Shown: positions 35,763 through 44,467, counted from the first letter of the stretch. The stretch is 64,000 nt of DNA from Akkermansia sp. (GCA_017555025.1 JAFZHC010000018.1:37066-101065); one strand, 5' to 3'. Translations and numbers: made by a program. Notes: a model not told the origin generated them from the sequence alone.

Positions 35763-35791
35763 AAGTTAACCAAATTTGGTAGATTTGTCAA
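35763..35791 (-). promoter_or_regulatory. Promoter of the gatCA-thiD operon
   Basis: Minus strand TTGACA (35786-35791) and TAACTT (35763-35768) with a 17-bp spacer. Confidence 0.75.
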
Positions 35792-35838
35792 GATATTATC
35801 TCGTATTCGTTGAAAAAATAAGAAAAAGGGGAAGTAAA

Positions 35839-35868
35839 AATCCCTGACATGTGCTTATGTCAGGGATT
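35839..35868 (-). terminator. Terminator of tRNA-Gly(CCC)
   Basis: AATCCCTGACAT pairs with ATGTCAGGGATT over a 6-nt loop; a T-run follows on the minus strand. Confidence 0.85.
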
Positions 35869-35871
35869 TAG

Positions 35872-35942
35872 TACGGGCGACGGGAATCGAACCCGTGTCT
35901 CATGCTTGGGAAGCACGCGTCCTACCATTGAACGACGCCCGC
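35872..35942 (-). tRNA. tRNA-Gly (anticodon CCC)
   Basis: The minus strand folds as a 71-nt tRNA with anticodon stem CGTGC/GCATG and loop TTCCCAA, so positions 34-36 are CCC. The T arm is ACGGG-TTCGATT-CCCGT. The acceptor GCGGGCG pairs with CGCCCGT, giving a terminal G1-T72 wobble where tRNA-Gly normally has G-C. CCA is not encoded. Confidence 0.92.
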
Positions 35943-36038
35943 TTGTGTAAAGCAGGGCAGAGTATAGTGCCGGATTAAGCATAAGTCAAGCGTAAAGTAA
36001 AAAAATGATAAAAAATGATAAAAAATTTGAAATTATGC

Positions 36039-36066
36039 TTGCCATATCTGAGAATTATAGTAGAAT
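36039..36066 (+). promoter_or_regulatory. Promoter of tRNA-Gly(TCC)
   Basis: TTGCCA (36039-36044) and TAGAAT (36061-36066), 16-bp spacer, 17 bp before the mature tRNA 5' end. No terminator follows the tRNA before the next gene, so it may also drive the exopolysaccharide genes. Confidence 0.7.
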
Positions 36067-36082
36067 GAGCGCAGGTAAGTAT

Positions 36083-36153
36083 GCGGGTATAGCTTAATGG
36101 CAAAGCTCCAGCCTTCCAAGCTGATCATGCGGGTTCGATTCCCGCTACCCGCT
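36083..36153 (+). tRNA. tRNA-Gly (anticodon TCC)
   Basis: The sequence folds as a 71-nt tRNA: acceptor GCGGGTA with TACCCGC, loop CTTCCAA with anticodon TCC, T arm GCGGG-TTCGATT-CCCGC, discriminator T. CCA is not encoded. It is divergent from tRNA-Gly(CCC), 140 bp apart, and 25 bp upstream of the next coding start. Confidence 0.94.
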
Positions 36154-36178
36154 TTATCACAATAAGTTTATTGACGAT

Positions 36179-36709
36179 ATGAAAAAGACATACATCGCTA
36201 TTGCGCTCCTCTTGGGCGTATTTGTTGCGCCTGTCGCGCTTGCCGGGCCTGCGGCAGATGCTGCTGTGGCTCTCGCAGCTGCTGATTCGAAGGCTTCTTT
36301 GGGCGCAATTTGTAACGCGGCTTACAAAGCCGTGCTCGCAGAGCCTGAGCAGGCGGCTGAGATTTATGAGGCGATTTTGGCTCAGCGTACAACGTGGACT
36401 GCTGGTCAGTGTGCTGCAATTTTCCGTTCAATTCTGATGGCTCGTCCTGATTTGGGAGGTAATCTGAGTAGCTATGTGCGTACTTACAAGGGCGGAAAAA
36501 ATGCTAAAGATGCTCCTTCTGCTCCTGAAGGTATGCATCCTGAGTTGTATGATATGCTGAATGTGCTTTATCAGGCTTCTCTTGAGGATGGGGTTCCTGA
36601 AGAGACTGTGAACGAGATTATGATTACGTATGGTAGCACGATTGCTCATGAGCCCGGTATTCCGGTTGAGTTGATTGTTACTCCTGCTGATACAAGCCCC
36701 AGCCGCTAA
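36179..36709 (+). CDS. Secreted hypothetical protein of the exopolysaccharide operon
   Basis: This 176-residue protein has a signal peptide (MKKTYIAIALLLGVFVAPVALA) and an Ala-rich helical mature part, consistent with TPR-like helices (AAYKAVLAEPEQAAEIYEAI). I recognise no catalytic motif. It starts 25 bp after tRNA-Gly(TCC) and ends 17 bp before the outer-membrane barrel gene. A periplasmic accessory role in export is inferred from position. Confidence 0.65.
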   Translation: MKKTYIAIALLLGVFVAPVALAGPAADAAVALAAADSKASLGAICNAAYKAVLAEPEQAAEIYEAILAQRTTWTAGQCAAIFRSILMARPDLGGNLSSYVRTYKGGKNAKDAPSAPEGMHPELYDMLNVLYQASLEDGVPEETVNEIMITYGSTIAHEPGIPVELIVTPADTSPSR

Positions 36710-36726
36710 CCTGAAATTAAACTCCA

Positions 36727-37920
36727 ATGAAGTCAAACGTATACAAATCGTTGATGCTGGCAGGGCTGCTTGCTCCTGTAGCCGGTGCTTTCTCTCTGTA
36801 TGATGCTGCGCCTCCTATTGGTGTGCCTGAGTCTCATGCTGTGCGTTATAATGCCTATTTGAATGCAGGTTATGACGATAATCTGGACTGCTCCGATGAG
36901 AATCGTGAAGGTGGTGGTTTCGTGCGTTTTGGTGTTGGTGCTTCTTACGCTGATTACGAGTCTGTAACGAAACTTTCGTACAATGCGAATCTTGGCGGTC
37001 AGCTGTATGATAAAAATGCCAATGGTACAGATGAACGTTTGTTCTCCGATATCAGCTTGTCGGCATCTATGACCCACATGATGGGTGCAGCTGGTACTGT
37101 TAATACAAGCTTTAGTCTGAGTTACTCACCGGAGCCTGATTATGCTAACGGTATTTCCGCTGCTCGCACTCAGGGTGATTGCCTTAATTGGAGTTTGAGT
37201 AATTCTTTCTCTCAGGGGATTTCTGAGCGCTGGTCTTGGAATGCTAATGTAGGGTTTAGCGGTAATATTTATACGGATTCTTATTACTCTCATGACAACC
37301 GTATGTACTTGAGTGCAGGGCTTGGCCTTAGCTATAAGGCAACGGAGCGCACTTCTTACGGTCTGAATGCATCTTATACGTATGATTTCCGTGAGAAAGG
37401 TTATGATTCCGAGAATATCAATGTTAACGCTTCTGTAAATCATGCCTTGAGCCCCATTTCTTCATGCTCGCTTTCTTTGGGTACTCAGGTTAAGTTTGTG
37501 CATGGGACTGTTGAGGTTTATCCTACGCTGACAGGTACGTACCGCCGCGAGCTTGCTGAAGGTCTTTCAGCTTCGGTCTATGTGTCTCTTGATAACGAAA
37601 ACGTGAACACATATCGTCCGTTCTACGGTGGCAACTATCTCTCTGACGTGACATGGCGTCTGGGTGCAAACTGCACCTATGCTTATACTCACCGTGTTTC
37701 TTTCAACTTCGGTGCAACGCTGATGGATTCTTCCTACTCCGATGGTACTAACGGTATGGCTGATACCAGCCGTACGACCACAACTTTCAATGTGGGTATG
37801 TCCTATGTATTTACGGAGACTTTGACAGGTAACGTAAATTATCAGTACACCATCAGCAATGGTTTCGGCTACGATTACTATCGTAATGTTGTTTCCGCCG
37901 GTGTGAGCTACTCGTTCTAA
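36727..37920 (+). CDS. Outer-membrane beta-barrel protein of the polysaccharide operon
   Basis: The 397-residue protein has a signal peptide followed by alternating amphipathic strands rich in Tyr, Ser and Asn, such as YNAYLNAGYDDNLDC and LNASYTYDFREKGYDSENIN. The last residues are GVSYSF, the aromatic end recognised by the BAM complex. Similar barrels accompany exopolysaccharide and exosortase-linked gene clusters. It lies directly before the BY-kinase. A conduit role is inferred. Confidence 0.78.
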   Translation: MKSNVYKSLMLAGLLAPVAGAFSLYDAAPPIGVPESHAVRYNAYLNAGYDDNLDCSDENREGGGFVRFGVGASYADYESVTKLSYNANLGGQLYDKNANGTDERLFSDISLSASMTHMMGAAGTVNTSFSLSYSPEPDYANGISAARTQGDCLNWSLSNSFSQGISERWSWNANVGFSGNIYTDSYYSHDNRMYLSAGLGLSYKATERTSYGLNASYTYDFREKGYDSENINVNASVNHALSPISSCSLSLGTQVKFVHGTVEVYPTLTGTYRRELAEGLSASVYVSLDNENVNTYRPFYGGNYLSDVTWRLGANCTYAYTHRVSFNFGATLMDSSYSDGTNGMADTSRTTTTFNVGMSYVFTETLTGNVNYQYTISNGFGYDYYRNVVSAGVSYSF

Positions 37921-37935
37921 AAAATCTAAAATTTC

Positions 37936-37975
37936 ATGAGTGGAACTTAGGTTGTCTTGCCCGGGTTCCACTCAT
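37936..37975 (+). terminator. Hairpin between barrel gene and BY-kinase
   Basis: ATGAGTGGAAC pairs with GTTCCACTCAT; T-rich sequence follows. It may reduce read-through into the kinase gene. Confidence 0.7.
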
Positions 37976-37995
37976 TTTCTGTTTACTAATATAAT

Positions 37996-40236
37996 ATGGC
38001 TGACGATTCCGTAAAAATTAATAAGACTGAGGCTGTACTGCATGCTCAGGATTATCTTCAAATTTTGCGTACTAGGTGGAAGGAGGCTTTCCTCGTATTT
38101 TTCCTGGTATTCTTGAGCTGTGCGCTCATCACAAAGATGATGACGCCAAAGTACACGAGTTCGATGCGTTTTGAAATTAAGCAGCCTCGTGATTTAATTA
38201 ACTTGGCTGTTGGTGGTGACGTGAACCCGATTCAGGCGGAAGCTAGTGGGTATGATTATATGACCACTCAGTTCCAAGTAATGATGTCTGAACAGAACCT
38301 CATTGCTGTTGCCAATAAGTTGGATTTGCCTAATGAGTGGGGGATGAGTGAGAAGGCTGTCGCCGGTTCGATAGCTGGTATCATTAAAGTTATTCCTGTA
38401 GGCGGTACCAACCTTGTCGATGTTTTTGTAACTCATTCAGATCCTCGTGTTGCTCAACGTGTTTGTGAAGCGGTTGCCCAGTGTTACAAAGAGGTTCGTG
38501 AAGAGAAGGAAAATTCTCTCATTAACGAGGTGATTAATAAGCGATATGAGGTGCTTCGTTCCCGTCAGGATGAGCTGGAGCGTAAAGCTGATGTAGTTCG
38601 TCAGTATATTCGCTCTGGTAAGTATGTAATGGGTATGTGGTCGCAAAGTGGTAGTGGTGCTCCTATAACAACGACCTCTGAAGAGCAGGAACTCACTCAG
38701 TTGAATACTCAGCGATTGGCTTTGGAGTCTGAGATTTCTCAGATGTCTGTTCATGTTACGCAGTTGCAGAATCTGAAAGATGAGGATTTGCTCAGTTACG
38801 TTACAAGAACAGGCTTGCTTTCTGCTGAGTCCTACAGTTCCGCTCGTGTTCGTGAACTGAATGAAACATATCGTGAGGAAGAAGAATCTCGCAATCTCCG
38901 TCTTATACAAGGTTATGGCGAGAATCATCCCGTCATGAAAGTTTTGGCCGAGCAGCATAAGAGTACACAGACCGAATTGTTTACGGAGTTGGTGGGTATG
39001 CGTGATGCCATGCAGGATCAAGTGGAAGTCAAGAAAGCAGAACTTGCGGAAGTTGAAAATCGTTTCCGCCAATCTCGCAATCGTTTGCGCGAAAAAACGC
39101 TTGAGGATCAGAAGGTGATGGTGGCTCTGCAAGAGTATACCGCAGAAAAAGCCCGTTACGACAAACTTGAGAATGACTATATCGTTGATAAGATGCGTCT
39201 TCTTGCACCTCGTCAGTCTATTGAGATTTTCAAGACTCCGGTTGCCGCTTCTGCTCCCAGTAGCCCTAATTACAGAATGAATCTTATTATTGGTGCTGTA
39301 GTGGGTTTGATTTCCGGTTTTGTAGTTGCTGTATTGTTTAACTACTTTGATACTTCTGTAAAATCTCTTGAAGATGCAGAGCGACATCTGGGGCTTCCTG
39401 TGCTGGGGGTGATTCCGCAGGAGGTGGGCTTGTTGGCTCTTCAGGATTCTAATAGTCCGGATGCTGAAGCTTATCGCATTCTTCGTACTAACGTTGAGTT
39501 GAAGAAATCTCTTTATAAAGCTCGCATTTTCGCGGTTGTATCTGCTAATGCAGGTGAGGGTAAGACTACAACCTTGTGCAATTTGGCCTATGTGTTTGCC
39601 TCTGCCGGTTATAGTACGCTGATGATTGACGCGGATATGCGTCGCCCTCGTTTGGATCGCTATTCTGAGGTTTCTTCGGATGTTGGCCTGTCGAATTATT
39701 TGACGAGTGACATGGAGCTGAAGGATGTTGTTGTTAAGACTAATACCCCGAATCTTTACCTTATGCCGGCAGGTCCTCTGCCTAATGATCCGTCAGGTGT
39801 ATTGGGCTCCTATCGTATGCAGCAGCTCCTTGCTGAGGTAGGTAAGCGTTTCGATATTGTCTTCTTTGATTCGCCGCCTGTTCTTGGCGTTAGTGACTCA
39901 TCCCTTTTGGTGAGTAAAGTAGATGCTACGCTGGTTGTGCTTCAGCCTCGTAAGATGCCGTTGAAGGCTTTGCTTCGTACGAAGTCTATCATTCAGAATG
40001 TTGGCGGCCAGATTATGGGGCTTGTGATGAATAATGTTGATATTAGCGCTGATACCCAGTACCAGTACTACACAACGTATTATTCATACTACTCCAGCGA
40101 TACTTCTCGAAAGGAACCTAAAACAGCAGTTCCTGAGAAGGGGGTAACTTTGGCTGCTGCTGAGCCGACTAAAATAGCAGTTTCGCCGAAATCTGCTTCT
40201 GCTGTTGAGGCTGTAGATGGCGAAGATATATATTAA
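37996..40236 (+). CDS. Polysaccharide copolymerase/bacterial tyrosine autokinase (Wzc type)
   Basis: The 746-residue single chain has an N-terminal Wzz domain with membrane helices at about 29-50 and 428-451 bracketing a long periplasmic coiled coil. It continues into a cytoplasmic BY-kinase: Walker A ANAGEGKTTTLC (about 517-528), A' MIDADMRRPRL and B VFFDSPPVLG. The tail holds a Tyr cluster at about 688-700 (QYQYYTTYYSYY), the autophosphorylation site of such kinases. Phosphorylation cycling controls chain length and export. The exporter gene follows 17 bp later. Confidence 0.93.
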   Translation: MADDSVKINKTEAVLHAQDYLQILRTRWKEAFLVFFLVFLSCALITKMMTPKYTSSMRFEIKQPRDLINLAVGGDVNPIQAEASGYDYMTTQFQVMMSEQNLIAVANKLDLPNEWGMSEKAVAGSIAGIIKVIPVGGTNLVDVFVTHSDPRVAQRVCEAVAQCYKEVREEKENSLINEVINKRYEVLRSRQDELERKADVVRQYIRSGKYVMGMWSQSGSGAPITTTSEEQELTQLNTQRLALESEISQMSVHVTQLQNLKDEDLLSYVTRTGLLSAESYSSARVRELNETYREEEESRNLRLIQGYGENHPVMKVLAEQHKSTQTELFTELVGMRDAMQDQVEVKKAELAEVENRFRQSRNRLREKTLEDQKVMVALQEYTAEKARYDKLENDYIVDKMRLLAPRQSIEIFKTPVAASAPSSPNYRMNLIIGAVVGLISGFVVAVLFNYFDTSVKSLEDAERHLGLPVLGVIPQEVGLLALQDSNSPDAEAYRILRTNVELKKSLYKARIFAVVSANAGEGKTTTLCNLAYVFASAGYSTLMIDADMRRPRLDRYSEVSSDVGLSNYLTSDMELKDVVVKTNTPNLYLMPAGPLPNDPSGVLGSYRMQQLLAEVGKRFDIVFFDSPPVLGVSDSSLLVSKVDATLVVLQPRKMPLKALLRTKSIIQNVGGQIMGLVMNNVDISADTQYQYYTTYYSYYSSDTSRKEPKTAVPEKGVTLAAAEPTKIAVSPKSASAVEAVDGEDIY

Positions 40237-40253
40237 ACTAACGATTGATTGTT

Positions 40254-40892
40254 ATGAATTTTAAGACAATTGTGATGTGTTTTGTTGCGCTGACTTCTTT
40301 GTCAGCATTGGCTCCGGTGTATGCCCAGTCTGAGTATGACGAGGCAGTAGAGGCTGAGCCTCGAGCTCGCCGTGGCGGTTATGTTCAGCTGACTTTTCGC
40401 GATATTCCTGCTGATGATAAATCAAGTGTGGATGGTCGCTATACTGTGAGCAACGATGATGGAACGATTAAGTTGCCCTATCTTTCTTCTCGAGTACGTG
40501 TTGTTGGTAAAACTGCTCGTCAGCTTGAAGATATGGTTCACAAGCTTTACATTGATGAGAAGATATATACTCGTCTTATTGTACATGCTATTGTAGGTGA
40601 TGAGGGCGAGACGGGGGCGTTGATGCAGCGCCGTATCGTTGTTACCGGTTATGTTAACAGTAAACAGCCGGTTCAGTATCGCCCCGGTATTACATTAATT
40701 GAGACTTTGTTGGCTTGTGGTGATATTTCGACATATGGGTCTCGCCATATTCAGGTGACCCGTAAGGGGCAGACTCGAACATACGATTACTTCAGCGCCA
40801 AGGATCGCTCCATCAAGCTGCGCCCGAATGATGAGATTTATGTACCTGAGCGAGGCCCGTTCGAGTCTCGTCCCGGTAAGCTTCTTCCTTGA
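40254..40892 (+). CDS. Polysaccharide export protein (Wza-like, short)
   Basis: I start at the ATG at 40254 (MNFKTIVMCF); a TTG three codons earlier is weaker. The 212 residues have a signal peptide (to about residue 25), a polysaccharide export domain (GGYVQLTFRD, YTVSNDDGTIKLPYLSSRV) and one SLBB domain (RRIVVTGYVNSKQPVQYRPG). At this length it is shorter than Wza (about 380) and lacks the C-terminal membrane helix. The barrel at 36727 could supply the outer-membrane part. No lipobox is evident. Confidence 0.82.
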   Translation: MNFKTIVMCFVALTSLSALAPVYAQSEYDEAVEAEPRARRGGYVQLTFRDIPADDKSSVDGRYTVSNDDGTIKLPYLSSRVRVVGKTARQLEDMVHKLYIDEKIYTRLIVHAIVGDEGETGALMQRRIVVTGYVNSKQPVQYRPGITLIETLLACGDISTYGSRHIQVTRKGQTRTYDYFSAKDRSIKLRPNDEIYVPERGPFESRPGKLLP

Positions 40893-40913
40893 GTCTTATT
40901 TAAATTAATTTTG

Positions 40914-40944
40914 AGCCCCGCCGGGCGGATAACCTGGTGGGGCT
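40914..40944 (+). terminator. Terminator of the exopolysaccharide operon
   Basis: AGCCCCGCC pairs with GGTGGGGCT (one G-T) and is followed by TTTTTGTTTT. It also excludes the upstream start of the next gene. Confidence 0.85.
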
Positions 40945-40957
40945 TTTTGTTTTAGAG

Positions 40958-42061
40958 ATGAAGCAACCGCAAGAAGGACGACGTGCTCTCATGCTGAGTG
41001 TGGGGTATGGTGAAGGTCATCATGCAGCTGCGCGTGCTGTAGCTCAGGCGTTTTCTTCTGAGGGCTGGCAGACTTTGCTTATAGACCCTTGTCAGTTGAC
41101 TCATCCGCTTTTATTTAAATTAACGCAAGCATATTATCGTTTTTGCGTGCGCTCCCTTCCTTGGCTATGGGAGATAACTTATGCGCAGACAGATACTGCT
41201 GATTGGTCAACAAAGGCAAAGTCGCCTGTTTTTAGACGTATTACAGAGCTTATCCGTAAAACAATCATAGAATATCAGCCGGACGTGGTGGTTTGTACCT
41301 ATCCTTTGTTTGCGCACATGATGGATTCTTTGATTAGGGAAGAGAAGATTCATTGTTTATATGGTGTGGTGGTGACAGATGCGATAGAGATCAGTAGACC
41401 TTGGATGGTAACTAATGCTCCTCTAATTTTTTTGCCGGATGAGTATTCAGAAAAACTTGTTTCAAATCGTTATGCTCTTTCTTCGGAAAGAATGATTGTT
41501 TCGGGATTTCCTGTAAGGCGCGAATTTGCCGCTTTGCAGAAGCAGCGTACCGTGCCGACCGAAGGAACTATCCGAATTGTGTACGGCGCTTTTGGTAATC
41601 TCGATCGAGTGCGAAGTGACTTGGCCGCTTTACGATGTCGTTTGCCTCAGGCTCATATAACAGTATTGGCCGGCTCCTTGTATGGGGCGTTGTCTGCGAT
41701 GAGGAACGATGCCTTGCATGTTGTTGAGAGGTGTGATAATATGCCTGCATTATTTGCAGAAAGCCATCTTTATATCGGCAAAGCCGGTGCTGCTACGGTA
41801 TTTGAGGCATATGCCTCTTGCTTGCCTGTTATTATTAATTATGCTTTACCGGGGCAGGAGCTTGGAAATTTGGCTTTATTGTTACATGATGGCGCCGGTT
41901 TGACGGCAGTATCGAGTTCTGAACTGGTTGCTAAGGTTGTCGAATTGCTGGAACATGGAGCAAAGGGGTGGAGGCGCTTGTCTGCTGCTATGGCTACCGT
42001 AGAAAGAGGTAATGGCGCCGACCGTATTGTGATGGAGATAAATAAGCGATTATATGAATAA
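40958..42061 (+). CDS. Glycolipid-type glycosyltransferase (MGDG synthase-like)
   Basis: I start at MKQPQEGRRALML because the upstream in-frame start lies inside the terminator. The 367 residues have the N-terminal domain of MGDG-synthase-like enzymes (SVGYGEGHHAAARAVAQAF) and a GT28-type C-terminal domain with IGKAGAATVFEAYASCLPVI. Relatives transfer a hexose from a nucleotide sugar to diacylglycerol or related lipids on the cytoplasmic membrane face. The acceptor here is unknown. It overlaps coaX by 8 bp. Confidence 0.8.
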   Translation: MKQPQEGRRALMLSVGYGEGHHAAARAVAQAFSSEGWQTLLIDPCQLTHPLLFKLTQAYYRFCVRSLPWLWEITYAQTDTADWSTKAKSPVFRRITELIRKTIIEYQPDVVVCTYPLFAHMMDSLIREEKIHCLYGVVVTDAIEISRPWMVTNAPLIFLPDEYSEKLVSNRYALSSERMIVSGFPVRREFAALQKQRTVPTEGTIRIVYGAFGNLDRVRSDLAALRCRLPQAHITVLAGSLYGALSAMRNDALHVVERCDNMPALFAESHLYIGKAGAATVFEAYASCLPVIINYALPGQELGNLALLLHDGAGLTAVSSSELVAKVVELLEHGAKGWRRLSAAMATVERGNGADRIVMEINKRLYE

Positions 42062-42839
42062 TAAGCTTGATTCTGTTCTTCTTATAGATAACTCTAACAT
42101 GCGCACAAAACTAATGTTTTGTGATGATAATGGTGAGTTAATTCCTGTTGGTGTCTTGTCAACTCGGGAACTTACGGTTGAAGCTTTTAAAAAGGCATGT
42201 TCTCCGTACCGGTTTGCCCGAGTGGTCGCTTGTTCGGTTGTTCCTTGGGGTGAGGAGGTAATTAAATCCTCTTTTGACGTCCCTGTATATTTCCTTACCG
42301 CTGATTCTTGTTTGAATGTTAAATTTAACTATAAGAACATTAATGGGTTGGGGGCAGATCGTGTAGCTAATGTTCTTGGTATGGTGGCTACGGGGAGAGT
42401 ACCGGGGATTGCGGTGGATTTAGGAACAGCGATTACTTTTGAAGTTGTAGTATCGGGAGAGAGCGGCCCGGAGTTTATGGGAGGAGCAATTGCTCCGGGG
42501 GTATTGACCATGGCTCGAGCTTTATCGACGAATACTGCTAAACTGCCTGATGTAGAGACTTTTGAAGAATGTTTTGCAATCGCCACTTGCACAGAAGACG
42601 CCGTTCGTGCCGGGTGTGTGTACGGTTGTTGTGGCTTGGTAACAAATCTTCTGGATAATATCGTGAAGGAGTTGGGGTATAGGCCGTATGTCGTTGCGAC
42701 AGGAGGTGATTCTCAATTGATAGCCAGCAGGTTGGATTGCGTAGATGAGATTGATTCGATGTTGACGTTTAAGGGATTGCAATATGCCGCTCAATTTATT
42801 TTTAGTAAATCACAAATTTTTGTTGCATCTTGGTCATAG
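42054..42839 (+). CDS. coaX: Type III pantothenate kinase
   Basis: The 261-residue protein has CoaX motifs: IDNSNMRTK at the N-terminus, NGLGADRVANVLG, GIAVDLGTAITFEVV, MGGAIAPGVLTMARAL and VATGGDSQ. It makes 4'-phosphopantothenate, the first step of coenzyme A synthesis, and is not feedback-inhibited. It is followed by acpP, whose prosthetic group derives from coenzyme A; that proximity may be incidental because acpP has its own promoter. Confidence 0.92.
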   Translation: MNNKLDSVLLIDNSNMRTKLMFCDDNGELIPVGVLSTRELTVEAFKKACSPYRFARVVACSVVPWGEEVIKSSFDVPVYFLTADSCLNVKFNYKNINGLGADRVANVLGMVATGRVPGIAVDLGTAITFEVVVSGESGPEFMGGAIAPGVLTMARALSTNTAKLPDVETFEECFAIATCTEDAVRAGCVYGCCGLVTNLLDNIVKELGYRPYVVATGGDSQLIASRLDCVDEIDSMLTFKGLQYAAQFIFSKSQIFVASWS

Positions 42840-42851
42840 ATGCGCTAATAT
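42823..42851 (+). promoter_or_regulatory. Promoter of acpP
   Basis: TTGCAT (42823-42828) and TAATAT (42846-42851) with a 17-bp spacer, 29 bp before the start; the -35 lies in the coaX 3' end. Confidence 0.7.
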
Positions 42852-42880
42852 AGTGGCACCTTACAAACTAGTCACATCTT

Positions 42881-43120
42881 ATGTCCGACAGCATTGAAAC
42901 ACAGGTAAAGGAAATCATCGTCGAGCAGCTCGGCGTTGACCCCGAGAAGGTAACCAGCGACGCTAAGTTCATCGAGGATCTCGGTGCAGATTCTCTCGAT
43001 ACGGTTGAGCTCGTCATGACGTTCGAGGAGAAGTTCTCCGTGGAGGTCCCCGATGAGGATGCCGAGAAGCTTAAGTCTGTGGCTGATGTGGTTGCTTACA
43101 TTCAGGCTCATCAGGCCTAA
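42881..43120 (+). CDS. acpP: Acyl carrier protein
   Basis: This 79-residue acidic helical protein has the phosphopantetheine site Ser38 in [13 protein letters not shown]. It carries acyl chains in fatty-acid and lipid A synthesis. Its own promoter and a terminator make it a monocistronic unit. Codon use is strongly biased (GAG, CTC), unlike the genes around it, in keeping with high expression. Confidence 0.97.
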   Translation: MSDSIETQVKEIIVEQLGVDPEKVTSDAKFIEDLGADSLDTVELVMTFEEKFSVEVPDEDAEKLKSVADVVAYIQAHQA

Positions 43121-43148
43121 TCGCAGCCCGATAAACCTTTTCTATTAC

Positions 43149-43178
43149 GGGCGGTTCCTCCTTTGGGGTGAACCGCCC
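43149..43178 (+). terminator. Terminator of acpP
   Basis: GGGCGGTTC pairs with GAACCGCCC; six T follow. Confidence 0.88.
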
Positions 43179-43194
43179 TTTTTTCTTGTTGAAG

Positions 43195-43722
43195 ATGGAG
43201 GCTGACTCCGCAGCAGCATATGCACTACAACATACAAAAGTTTTGTATGTTCCGGATCGACGTATAGATACTTTTGGCGATACTCGATTTAATTTTGTGT
43301 TATTGTCTGAGCCTGTGGATGTGTCCGGCCATTGTAGGATTCGTCAGGGTTGGGTTGAAGCCTCTCGACCTAGAATTTTGCGCCCCGCAGATTTAAGGGG
43401 TGTTGAGGTAGATGGGTTTGGTACTGCCGCTCGGGAGTTTCTCGAATGGATGGCGGCTCACGGTGCTTCCATGCAGACGTTGATGAAATATGGATTCCGC
43501 TTTTCGCGTTCCGAAGTTCAGGTGGAATATTTGCACGAAAATGTGAAAGAAGTCTCAGAGCGTGTTGTAAAAGATGCCTTGCACTCAGGAGACCCTTTCA
43601 GGGCTGTTGTGTTGGGTGTGGATGATGCATGGGAGGTTTCTCTCATGTGTTTTATGCTTGAAATGATTCAGCAATCTCATGATATCAATATTTTCGATTT
43701 TAAGCGCCGTGGTCTTATATAG
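43195..43722 (+). CDS. Conserved-type hypothetical protein
   Basis: I start at MEADSAAAYALQH (175 residues), since the GTG at 43168 lies inside the acpP terminator. There is no signal peptide, membrane helix or recognised motif; the composition is that of a soluble alpha/beta protein. Its 3' end overlaps by 44 bp the start of the LysM gene in another frame. Because no promoter is evident between it and the acpP terminator, it may be expressed by read-through. Confidence 0.6.
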   Translation: MEADSAAAYALQHTKVLYVPDRRIDTFGDTRFNFVLLSEPVDVSGHCRIRQGWVEASRPRILRPADLRGVEVDGFGTAAREFLEWMAAHGASMQTLMKYGFRFSRSEVQVEYLHENVKEVSERVVKDALHSGDPFRAVVLGVDDAWEVSLMCFMLEMIQQSHDINIFDFKRRGLI

Positions 43723-44467
43723 CGCGGTTGCGGTAGGTTTCGCTCAGGATTCGGCAGATTATTCTCTGTGGCCCAGGCGCCCGGCGGAGTTGGAACAGGC
43801 CAGACGATTGGTCGCTGAGCAAAAGCTCTCGGAAGCAGTAGAACTGCTACGCCCATATGTGGCTGAGAGAGGCATTGCCGGGCGTGAGGCCAGACAGATT
43901 ACCGGAGCTATTAATGTGCGACGTTATTTAAGCCGGAGCCACCCGGGAGCTAATGTTCACATTGTGAAACGTGGAGAAAATTTGAGCCGTATAGCTGCTT
44001 CAACGGGATGCCCATCTGAGCTTATTATGTTGCTTAATGGTTTAGTTGAGCCTTCTGAGTTGAAAGCCGGGCAAAAAGTTGTATATGTTACTATGAAGCT
44101 TCGTATGGAGTTGAGACCACTTCAACGTGAGATTACGGTATGGGATGGTTCAACTTTGGTCGCTGCTTACAACATTACTGCTGTTGAAAATATAAAAAAT
44201 GGTGTTAATGAAGAGGTTGTCGTTACAATTCGCGATGGGTATATGAATGGAGCTCCTATACCGAGACAATCTACTCAATTTCTCGCTTCTGATAGAGAAA
44301 TTGGATTATCGAATGGTATAAAAATTTCATCAGACGCGAGAGGTAAGGATGCTTTGTTGGGTATGGATGCAAAAGATTTGAATGAATTATCGTTGCTCAT
44401 GGCTGTAGGTGGAAGAGTGTCGATTATATGGGATGAGGAAACGTTTAAACCTTTTTCTGAGGGATAA
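43679..44467 (+). CDS. LysM protein with degenerate L,D-transpeptidase-like domain
   Basis: The 262-residue protein has a signal peptide (about 1-22), a short helical part, a LysM peptidoglycan-binding domain at about 93-137 (VHIVKRGENLSRIAASTG) and a C-terminal domain at about 140-251. The latter follows YkuD-type L,D-transpeptidase order: ITVWDGSTLVAAYNI early, and a late MDAKDLNELSLLMAVGGRVSII matching the region after the catalytic cysteine. The S-x-G-C nucleophile block is absent; DALLGM stands there. It is therefore probably a non-catalytic wall-binding protein. Confidence 0.7.
   Translation: MISIFSILSAVVLYSAVAVGFAQDSADYSLWPRRPAELEQARRLVAEQKLSEAVELLRPYVAERGIAGREARQITGAINVRRYLSRSHPGANVHIVKRGENLSRIAASTGCPSELIMLLNGLVEPSELKAGQKVVYVTMKLRMELRPLQREITVWDGSTLVAAYNITAVENIKNGVNEEVVVTIRDGYMNGAPIPRQSTQFLASDREIGLSNGIKISSDARGKDALLGMDAKDLNELSLLMAVGGRVSIIWDEETFKPFSEG

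Noticed and set aside
35726..35791. Longer start for the coiled-coil protein upstream of gatC
   Set aside because: It would place the start codon in the -35 box of the operon promoter; a Shine-Dalgarno sequence supports 35725.
43168..43194. GTG start for the gene after acpP
   Set aside because: The GTG lies inside the acpP terminator stem-loop; the ATG at 43195 is the first start beyond it.
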